64,000 nucleotides of DNA. It comes from Raffaelea ambrosiae (lineage: Eukaryota > Ascomycota > Sordariomycetes > Ophiostomatales > Ophiostomataceae). The stretch covers positions 1,496,733-1,560,732 of the forward strand of contig PCDI01000004.1 of NCBI GenBank assembly GCA_002778195.1. Reading direction: 5' to 3'. The notes beneath the pieces were generated by a model. The model did no database searches and had not been told where the DNA came from. It saw nothing but the letters and a program-made list of their open reading frames with translations. Below, piece after piece: positions 56,876 to 64,000 of the stretch (position 1 is its first letter; every line of letters starts with the position of its first letter). The position numbers were made by a program, and so were the translations under genes.

Positions 56876-58062
56876 TATACGCTCAAGCGAAATGGGTGGT
56901 GACATCTTCACCAAAAGCGCTGCTGCGCACGGCGTTGCATGTATGACGGGAGGACAGCTGCTGTGGAGCATCTACTATGGCGTCCTGGCTCCCGTATCGG
57001 CTACACGGAGAGCAATATCTTTCTCTTCTGTTTTCGATTTCTTCCTATTCATCCTTTCTATTGCGACCTTGAGCGCATGAGAGTATGTGTCTTCTTGTTT
57101 CTATTTTCTAGCATATTTTGTAATTTGGCATTTGTTGATAGCGCGGCGCCGGAACATAACAAGCAGCAGCAGCAGCAGCACAACACCAACAACAACAAAA
57201 ACAACAACAACAACAACATGAAATGAACACGGACGGCGTTTGTCGAGGAGACGTCTGGTTTCTTCAGTATTTGGGCTTTTTGAACCTTGCGATGCGTAAT
57301 TTCCAGTTTGTTTTCTGGGCTGTAATGAATAGTAGAATTTGGGGTCGACTTTGGATGAGTATCACGGGATATATCACATGATAGCAAGAGGATCTGTACA
57401 AGGTAGATATACTTTATCAAATATACAAGATGCATACTGTATTATGTCACTAGTACAAGCCGTGCTTCTGATCTGCCAGTGAACTGGTAGTAATCTGCCA
57501 GCGACGCGACGAGGGAGCCGCTCTTCTCCCTGTTTTTCTGACGATGTCCTACCAACGCGAAAAAAAGCAGTCCAAGAAGTAAACCCGCCCGACGGATTCC
57601 TCCCCCATTCGGCGCCGTCTTTTTTTTTTGCGCTTTCGCCGCGCACTCTCTTGCCGCCGAGTCCCAGCCCACAAGGCCCGCCCGCTCACAGCGCCACCGT
57701 CGCTGTCGCTGTGTCGCTCCTTCCTCTCCGTGTCTCTCTAGAGAGGAGCCTGTGTCTCCACCCAGGCTTGCTGCTGACTCTTCACTTTTTTTGGCCTTGG
57801 CCCCTTTTTTCGCCATTTCTGCCTCCTCTATTTCGACGCGCTCTCCACTTTGCAACTTGGCTGGGGGACCTCGTGTGCGGTGCTGTTTCCTTTTTGGCCC
57901 GGCAAAGTACGAGTATTACATATCGAAAAGTCTCGAAGCGAAAAAAGGGAAAGAGCGACACAAGGGAGCAACGCAACGACCCAACCGGGCCCTCTCTCAC
58001 TAATTTATTAGAGTTCCTCATCAGGGGTGCCCCGTCGCACACCTGCCACCCCCCCAAAAACG
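56876..58062. other. PDK1 3' flank and SNF12 promoter/leader
   Basis: 1.19 kb. It contains an (AAC)n-rich stretch (57170-57217), a TACGAGTA motif (57908) and a pyrimidine-rich leader (57640-57850) before SNF12. No convincing gene; a 137-codon open frame on the - strand (57442-57855) lacks support. Confidence 0.6.
57166..57217 (+). repeat. AGC/AAC triplet repeat in the PDK1 3' flank
   Basis: (AGC)5 followed by interrupted (AAC)n, a non-coding counterpart of the Gln/Asn tracts in the genes. Confidence 0.85.
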
Positions 58063-60959
58063 ATGCAGCCAGGCTACCGTCCCTATCCACAACAGATGCC
58101 GCCGCAGCGGTCGCCCCATGGACTGGCACCCAATGCGCGGCGTGGCGGACCAGGAGGTAAGTGAAGGAAACTAGGTTTTAAGAGGACAGAAGGGAAGACG
58201 AAAAGAAAAAAGCCAGGAAAAAAGCCCCCCCCCCCCCCCGCGGATTGGAAACGGGTCAGCCCAAAGTCCTCCCCTCCCCAAAACTTCCCGAGGCTCAGCC
58301 AACGGTTTCGTGAACGAGAAAGAACACGATATCGCGTCGTCTACTGCGTTCTTTTTTTTGTGGGGATTGGTCCAGCAAACGGACGATTAAAAGAAATCAA
58401 AATAAAAATCGAGGAAAAAAAAAAGACACAGAAAGGAAGGAACGAGGGAGAAACAAAGGGATACACAATACACACAAAAAACAGATACTATTACACAAGG
58501 AGGCGGGATCGACTTGCTGTTGTGGAAGGCGTTACCTCATCCTTTCCTCCATTTCTTCGCTGGGCCTCGCTCGCGCCTTCTTCCTCTGGGGTTTTTTTTT
58601 TTCGGCGGACACCCCCCCCCCCCTTTGTCGTGCCAGATCGCGCTAACGCTCTTTCCCTCTTTTTTTTTGTCCTTCCCTTTCCACGCCAAGCAGGTCCGAT
58701 CATGGCTACAATCGGCAGCGTAGTCGCTGGTCCTCCTCACATGGCTCCGGGTCCTCCTCCTCCTGGCATGCACCCGATGGTCGCGCATCCGCAGCAGCAA
58801 CAACAACAATTGCCGCCCCATCTGCAACAACAGATTCCTCCTCCGCACCTCCAGCACCAGCAGCAGCACCCACACCCGCACGCCGTCGCGCCTATGCCCA
58901 TGGCTCCGCAGCAGATGGCTCATCACGGCGCGCCCATGGGCCATCCGGGCCACGGAGTCGTGCACCACCCGGGCGCGATGCACCATGCGCCGCCGCCGCC
59001 GCATCTGGCGCCGCACCATGGTGGCCCTCCTCCTCCTCCTCCGCATGCCCAGCACCCGCAGGCGCACCACGTGCACCACCAGCAGGCGGCCGCGCAGGCA
59101 GCCGTCGTCCAGCAGCAACAGGCGGCGGCGGCGCAGCAGCAGGCGGCGCACCACGCGATCGAGGCGGCGAAGCGGCGGAGCCGCAAGCCGACAGACAAGA
59201 CGATGCCGGACGGGGTGGAAGATGTGGTGGTGGGCGACGGGGTGCAGCGGTACCGCGATTTGCGGGACTTTGAGCGGCGGCTGGACGCGACGATGACGCG
59301 CAAGCGGCTGGATATAGTGGACAGCGTGCACCGGAATATGCAAAAGGTAAGAAGAAGCAGAGAGGAGGAGAGCAAGCGAGCGGGGCCCCAAAACTGACGT
59401 GTTCACAGAGATACAAGACATTGCGCATCTGGGTCAGCAACACGGTCGAAAACCAGCTGTGGCAGGGCCCCAATGGCAACAACAACGGCACGAACGTGGA
59501 CAGCTTCGACTTTTCGACGAATGCCGAGGCGTCGTACCGCGTCAAGATCGAGGGCCGGGTGCTGGACGAAGACGACGATGGCGCGGATCCCGAGACGGAC
59601 CAAGACGACCAGGCCAGCGACGGCGACGCCATGGAGACGGACGGCCCGAAGAAGGACGACGGAAGCGCAACCGGCGCGCCGGCCGTGCCTCCCCAGCCGA
59701 AATACCACTTTACGCAGTTCTTCCGCTCCATGTCGGTCGAGTACATCACCAAGAAGTCGGCCGCTGCACGGAACGGCGCGGCGGCCACGGCCAACGGCAC
59801 GGCGACGGGTCCCAAGCCGGTGGAGTGGAAGCGCCCCGACCGGCCGCCCAATGCGCCGCAGCCCGGCATGCCGCCACCGCCCGCTGTGCCGGAATTCGAC
59901 GAGCTCACGTTCAAGCGCCCCGGCGACGAGGACGCCCACGTTGTCATCAACCTGTTCCGCCTCGAGGAGCCGGAGCGGTTCGAGCTCGACGACGCGCTGG
60001 CCGACATTGTCGATCTCAAGGAGGCCACGCGTGCCGAGGCGGTCATGGGTCTGTTTGAGTACATTCGGCTGCAGGGGCTGCAGGAGGATGAGGAGAAGCG
60101 CAACTTCCGCAGCGACGATCTCCTTCGCAAGGTAAGCTTCTCTCCCCGCTTCACTCGTTTCTCTTTTCTTTCCTCGCTTCGCTCGTTTCCCTTTTGTTCG
60201 GCCCTTGCTTCACTCGTTCTTCTTTTCTTTCCTCGCTTCGCTCGTTCTTCTTTTCTCGGTCCTTGCTTCACCCGCTTCCCTGTTTCTCTTTCTTTTCTTT
60301 CCTCGCCTCACCCGCTTCGCTCGGTCGAAATACTAACTTTTCAGCTCATCAACAACGACATTGGCTACATTCCCATGCTCAACGACTACGTCAACGCCCA
60401 CATCCGCCCTCTCCCCCCCGTCCAGCTTCCCTACACGATCCGCGTCGACCAAGAGTTCCACACCAACAACCCCCAGCCCACGGTCTACGATATCCGCGTG
60501 GCCATCGACGACCCCCTCCGCGCTCAGCTGCGCCCCTTTGTCCAGAGCCCGGCCTATGCCCACCTCCTCCGCGACGTGGCCTCCCTCGACGAGCAGCTGG
60601 CGCTCCTCATCCAGGCCATCAGCCTCTCCAAGAGCAAGCACGAGTTCCTGACGGCCCTCGCCAAGGATCCGGCCCAGTTTGTGCGCCAGTGGCTCAGCTC
60701 GCAGAAGCGCGACCTGGACATCATCATGGGCGAGTCGGCCCGCAGCGTGGGCGGCGGTGCTGCTCTCAGCAATACCTACTTCACGGGCCACCAGAACGGT
60801 GCGTCCACCAACGGCCACGGCCTGGGGATGGGCAGCGGCAGCGACGTCGTGTCGTGGCGGGGCAGCGGCGGCCAGAACAACATCTGGGCCTCGCAAAATG
60901 CGCGTGAGAGCGTCAACCTGCTGTTGGCGAAGCAGCCTCTGATTCCCCGCGGACCGTAG
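58063..60959 (+). CDS. SNF12: SWI/SNF subunit Snf12/BAF60 (SWIB domain)
   Basis: Four exons: 58063..58156, 58694..59346, 59409..60131, 60345..60959; 694 aa. Introns are 537, 62 and 213 nt; the third has a perfect TACTAAC branch. The start MQPGYRPYPQQMPPQRSP is a Pro/Gln-rich leader; residues ~40-190 are a His/Pro/Gln/Ala-rich activator-like tail. The family core then begins: KPTDKTMPDGVED, FERRLDATMTRKRLDI, RYKTLRIWVSNTVENQLW. The SWIB domain is at ~408-505 (FDELTFKRPGD, VVINLFRLEEPERFELDDALADIVD, ATRAEAVMGLFEYIRLQGLQEDEEKRNFR, GYIPMLNDYVNAHIRPLPP). The last exon holds the BAF60 C-terminal helices (HEFLTALAKDPAQFVRQWL). It is a structural subunit of the SWI/SNF remodeller; an RSC6-type paralogue is possible. 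Intron 3 is divisible by three and stop-free. Confidence 0.92.
60149..60324 (+). repeat. three tandem ~58-bp repeats filling SNF12 intron 3
   Basis: Units 60149-60207, 60208-60265 and 60266-60324 each start CTTCACYCG and contain CTTTCCTCGC. They make up 176 of the intron's 213 nt. Confidence 0.85.
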
Positions 60960-60973
60960 GCTGCGTATCACGA

Positions 60974-61005
60974 GGGAGGGATCCTTAGGGGATAGGGGAT
61001 AGGGG
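60974..61005 (+). repeat. G-run cluster, potential G-quadruplex in SNF12 3' UTR
   Basis: Five runs: GGG, GGG, then GGGG three times separated by ATA, beginning 15 bp after the stop codon. Confidence 0.6.
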
Positions 61006-61772
61006 TTAAGCAGATCGGCAAGATGGACCTAATCCAGCCTGATTGGCAGCGGAAGAGGACTGCACGGGTCGCAGTGATCTTGCAGCCGACCGTTTTCTTC
61101 TCTGTTTGGGTGTCTGTCCCGGCTGCGTTGGCAAAGAGGAGGACGCTATGGACGGGATGTGTGCGCGTGTGTGTGGTGCAGGAGTTGGTCGTTCTGGTTT
61201 TTTTTTTCACTGATTGCTTCTGGTCTCTGGGTTGTTTATTTCGACAACTGTTCAACAAATATGGTTTTGCTTTTTTTTGTTTCGCTCTTTCGTTCATTCT
61301 GTGTTCGTTTTGTTCGATTCCTCATATAGTGTAGTTTACTGTTTCTCATTTCTTTTTGCCCTCTCTTTCAGCTTCGCCGTATTTCTCTTACTATTTTGTA
61401 ACAGTAAAACAAACCCAAGGGAAAACCAAAGAACAGCATATCTTTTTGTGTTTGCGCAGACGGAACCAACGGATCGTTCCACCCGTCGTCCCCACGTATA
61501 CTGGCAAAGAAGAAAAGAAAAATAAGAAAAGTTGCGTTGTGTGCAGGACGAACAAACATGGACGGCCAGCACGGCACGAAGATAAAGCTAAAGTCCGGAA
61601 GCTCTTTCACAAGGAAGGAGAGCTCCTCGTGCTCCTTCCCGTTTCCCCCTCTTTTCTCTTGAGCTTTGGAAGCTCCCACTCTCTCCCTCTGGCTTACACC
61701 CAATTGCACTCTGGTCGTTCACAACAGAGTGTTTTCCTCTCCAAACACACCTCTTTCCCATACAATCCAGTG

Positions 61773-61808
61773 TCTCTCTCTGGAAGTGTCTCTCTCTCTC
61801 TCTCTCTT
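61773..61808 (+). repeat. (CT)n microsatellite in the SDR leader
   Basis: TCTCTCTCT runs around GGAAGTG, ending 35 bp before the ATG; pyrimidine-rich leaders are common at fungal transcription starts. Confidence 0.8.
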
Positions 61809-61843
61809 ATAGACAACGCTCCGCTTTTCCCTTTTCCCCCAAC

Positions 61844-62764
61844 ATGTCTGTCTTCGCCCCCGGCCATGCCGCCGTCATCACCGGCGGCGCCTCCGGCATT
61901 GGCCTCGCCCTCGCCGCCAAGTGCGTCGCCCACGGCATGCGCGTCCTCATCGCCGACTGGGACGAGGCGTCGCTCGCCGCCGCCGCCCAGGCGCCCGCCG
62001 CCACCAGCGGGCCCGGCACGCTGTCCACGTTTCGGATGGACGTGGCCCAGCCCGACGACTGGGCGCGGCTCCGGGCCCATCTCTCCCAAGAGTCGTCGTC
62101 GTCCTCGTCGTCGTTGTCGTCGTCAGCCATCCCCATCCACCTGCTCGCCCTCAATGCCGGCATCGGCGGCGCCTCCCCCTGGACCGACGCCGCCGCCTTC
62201 CAGCGCATCCTCAACGTCAACCTCTTTGGCGTCATCCACGGCCTCGCCACGCTGCTGCCCTCCGTGCAGGCTACCGCCAACACGACGACGACCCAGACGC
62301 CGGCCTCGCCAGCCGCCGTCGTCATCACGGGCTCCAAACAGGGCATCACCAACCCGCCCGGGACCAGCCCGGCCTACAACGCGTCCAAGGCGGCGCTCAA
62401 GTCGCTGGCCGAGGGCCTGGCGTTTGACCAGCACAAGAACCAGACCGGCGTGGACGTGCACCTGCTGGTGCCCGGGTGGGCGTACACGGGCCTGGGCGGG
62501 AACCGGCCGACGCTGTCGGCGGCGGAGCGGCAAGCCCAGAAGCCGGCCGGCGCGTGGTGGCCCGAGCAGGTGGTGGACTACCTGGAGGCGGCCATGCTGG
62601 CGAAACAGTTCTATGTGGTGTGTCCGGACAACGACGTGACGGAGGCGGTGGACAAGAAGCGGATGGCGTGGTCGGCCGGGGACGTGATCGAGGGGCGGCC
62701 GGCGCTGTCGCGGTGGCGGCCCGAGTATGCCGACGAGTTTGCGGCATGGATGAAGAAAGATTGA
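61844..62764 (+). CDS. short-chain dehydrogenase/reductase (classical SDR)
   Basis: Single exon, 306 aa. A Rossmann nucleotide site is at the start: ITGGASGIGLALA (TGxxxGIG), with an acidic IADWDE after strand 2, suggesting NAD(H) preference. NAGIGG is the NNAG-type motif. The catalytic Ser lies in ITGSKQG and the Tyr-Lys pair in YNASKAAL, so all catalytic residues are present. Two low-complexity inserts, a Ser run (nt 62093-62128) and a Thr/Ala stretch (~62275-62315), lie in loops. The C-terminal part has LVPGWAYTGLG and WWPEQVVDYLEAAM, seen in a group of fungal SDRs acting on small alcohols or ketones. No neighbouring biosynthetic genes indicate a substrate. Start ATG chosen by its position 13 residues before the Rossmann strand. 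Confidence 0.88.
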   Translation: MSVFAPGHAAVITGGASGIGLALAAKCVAHGMRVLIADWDEASLAAAAQAPAATSGPGTLSTFRMDVAQPDDWARLRAHLSQESSSSSSSLSSSAIPIHLLALNAGIGGASPWTDAAAFQRILNVNLFGVIHGLATLLPSVQATANTTTTQTPASPAAVVITGSKQGITNPPGTSPAYNASKAALKSLAEGLAFDQHKNQTGVDVHLLVPGWAYTGLGGNRPTLSAAERQAQKPAGAWWPEQVVDYLEAAMLAKQFYVVCPDNDVTEAVDKKRMAWSAGDVIEGRPALSRWRPEYADEFAAWMKKD

Positions 62765-63405
62765 GGGAGGAGGAGGAGGAGGAGGAAGAGGAAGAAACGG
62801 AAAAGAAACGGTGTGGAAAAGAACGGAGAGGAAGGCAGAAGAACGAAGAAGAAAAGAAACTAGGAGCCAAAGAAGGGAGGAGAGACAAAAATGGTTCCTC
62901 TCCCATTCATTTGCCTTTCAAATCAGAAAACAAACGATGAACTTTCCAAATCCATGAAAGAAAACCTCGAATGCTTGACAAGTCGTTGTCAACTGTTTTT
63001 TTCTTGTTCCATCATTCCCAGGGGTCTGTCTGTCTGTCTCGGGAAACCGTGCCCTTGCCCGTCCAAATGATCGGTTCTGTCCAGTCGGTTGGATCTTTTT
63101 TTTGATGCCAGGCCATCGAAGTGTGCCGTTGCCCTTTGGTCAAGCGGCGAGGCCAGTCCGTCAAGTTGGACCGTATGAAAAAGGAGCAGACCCTCTCGCG
63201 GGTCCCATCCTGCTGGCTCTGTCGTCTGTGCCGCGTCCTTTCGTCCTTTGAGCCGGTCGAGCGAGATGCAGTCGCGTGAGCCGCCGCGCCATCTGGGCTC
63301 TCGTTGGTTGCTTCCACCAGTCCCCAGTAGTTTGGAGCGTGTATTTTTAATTTTTAATTTTTTCTCTTTTTTTTTTTTTGGAACGAGGCCGTCTTCAGAT
63401 GACCC
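62765..63405. other. convergent spacer, no gene seen
   Basis: 641 bp between two stop codons. It begins with a (GAG)n/(GAA)n purine run (62765-62835) and ends with T-rich sequence (63345-63380). Confidence 0.7.
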
Positions 63406-64000
63406 TCATCTCCACCCTTTCCTCGCCTTCTTGCGGCCCAGCCCACTCCGTCCGACGTCCTCGTCGCTGCTGTCGTCCTGGTAGCTCTTCCTGTACTGGG
63501 GGACCACATTGCTGTTCTTGCCGTTCGTGCCGTTCTTGCTGTCCTTCCCGGACGGGTCCCGCCCGAAAGCACCGCCCGCCACCATCAGCTGCCGCGCCCG
63601 CTGGTTCGTCGCCTTGGTCACCGGCGCCGGGAGGGTGCTGTTGTCGTTGCTGTTGCTTCCGTCCGCCTCCTCTTCTCCGCCACCGGCACCCCCCCTCTTG
63701 TAGCCCACGCCCGTGTGGGGAAGACTGATGTTGTGCTGGTACCCGGCCTGGATGGTGGCCACGTCCGCCGCCGACAGGTCGCTGACGGCCACGGCGGCGT
63801 CGTGGGCAGCAGCCGCGGCCGCCTCCCTCTTGGCTTGGGCTTCGGCCGGCTGCCGCTGGGCACGCATCTGGCCCACGAACCCGAGGCGGTCACCGCCGCC
63901 GCCAGCCATGCCCACCGAGCCGGGGCCTGCTGCGGCCTGTGCCGAGGTGGGGGCAGCAGTCGAAGCAGAGCCAGATCCCCCCCCTGCGGCGAGCATCAGG
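63406..64000 (-). CDS. 3' end of an unrecognised gene
   Basis: The frame is open from the right edge to the TGA at 63406-63408, about 198 residues. It is Ala/Gly-rich, with LGFVGQMRAQRQPAEAQAKREA, VATIQAGYQHNISLPHTGVGYKRGG and QRARQLMVAGGAFG as the most protein-like parts. The tail is acidic then basic (SSDEDVGRSGLGRKKARKGWR). The KKARK tail suggests a nuclear protein and SSDED a CK2-type site, but no domain is recognised. A Met at 63996 could be a start only if the gene were this short. No function assigned. Confidence 0.6.
   Translation of the reverse strand, partial: LMLAAGGGSGSASTAAPTSAQAAAGPGSVGMAGGGGDRLGFVGQMRAQRQPAEAQAKREAAAAAAHDAAVAVSDLSAADVATIQAGYQHNISLPHTGVGYKRGGAGGGEEEADGSNSNDNSTLPAPVTKATNQRARQLMVAGGAFGRDPSGKDSKNGTNGKNSNVVPQYRKSYQDDSSDEDVGRSGLGRKKARKGWR

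Larger units (their letters stand above)
60960..61843. other. SNF12 3' flank and SDR promoter, no gene seen
   Basis: 884 bp. It holds a G-rich cluster just after the SNF12 stop (60974-61005), T-rich sequence (61195-61400) and a CT microsatellite (61773-61808) 36 bp before the SDR start. Confidence 0.65.

Noticed and set aside
57442..57855. 137-codon - strand frame containing MAKKGAKAKK and a hydrophobic stretch
   Set aside because: Lies opposite the pyrimidine-rich SNF12 leader; the Lys run is the complement of a T-rich tract. No family resemblance.

Overview
The window is nuclear DNA of a filamentous ascomycete (Pezizomycotina, very probably Sordariomycetes). Genes carry short introns (56-537 nt) with GT..AG ends and CTAAC/CTGAC branch sites. 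Coding regions have a GC-rich third position, and the gene set (Atp15, Qcr2, Rpc82, Mak10, Snf12, Pdk1/Pkh, a Sfi1-like protein, Abp2) is fungal. Nearly every large protein carries long homopeptide or dipeptide runs (polyQ, polyN, polyG, polyA, GY, AG, PGG). This and the long intergenic spaces resemble Ophiostomatales such as Sporothrix; that placement is inference only.

Layout. 1-1832 (+): 3' part of a Sfi1-like centrin-binding protein. 2665-6236 (-): ARS-binding protein Abp2. 8848-11573 (-): secretory-pathway ferric reductase. 11574-21865: a 10.3 kb stretch with no convincing gene, holding a perfect inverted pair of the iron-GATA consensus. 21866-23094 (+): peroxisomal carrier PMP47/ANT1. 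23594-26535 (-): NatC subunit Mak10/NAA35, rebuilt here as seven exons. 27593-27966 (-): ATP synthase epsilon. 28639-30519 (-): complex III core protein 2. 31383-33879 (+): RNA polymerase III subunit Rpc82. 34494-36780 (-): dynactin actin-related protein Arp10/11. 37289-40459 (+): Holliday-junction resolvase Yen1/GEN1. 41277-43535 (-): BTB-domain protein. 47038-47991 and 50395-51728 (-): two conserved-looking proteins of unknown function. 54180-56875 (+): PDK1-type kinase. 58063-60959 (+): SWI/SNF subunit Snf12. 61844-62764 (+): short-chain dehydrogenase. 63406-64000 (-): 3' end of an unknown gene.

This is an ordinary housekeeping neighbourhood, not a biosynthetic cluster or mobile island. 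Functional links between neighbours are few. QCR2 and ATP15 are adjacent OXPHOS genes on one strand. QCR2/RPC82 and ARP10/YEN1 are divergent pairs with compact shared promoters. I found no tRNA, rRNA, intact transposon or CRISPR array. The points that most merit follow-up are the iron-GATA palindrome upstream of the ferric reductase, the SUMO- and PCNA-binding motifs in the Yen1 tail, a 4-nt overlapping uORF on the PDK1 start codon, an in-frame intron of Snf12 built from three 58-bp repeats, and a short motif (TACGAGTA) that recurs almost only in non-coding DNA.
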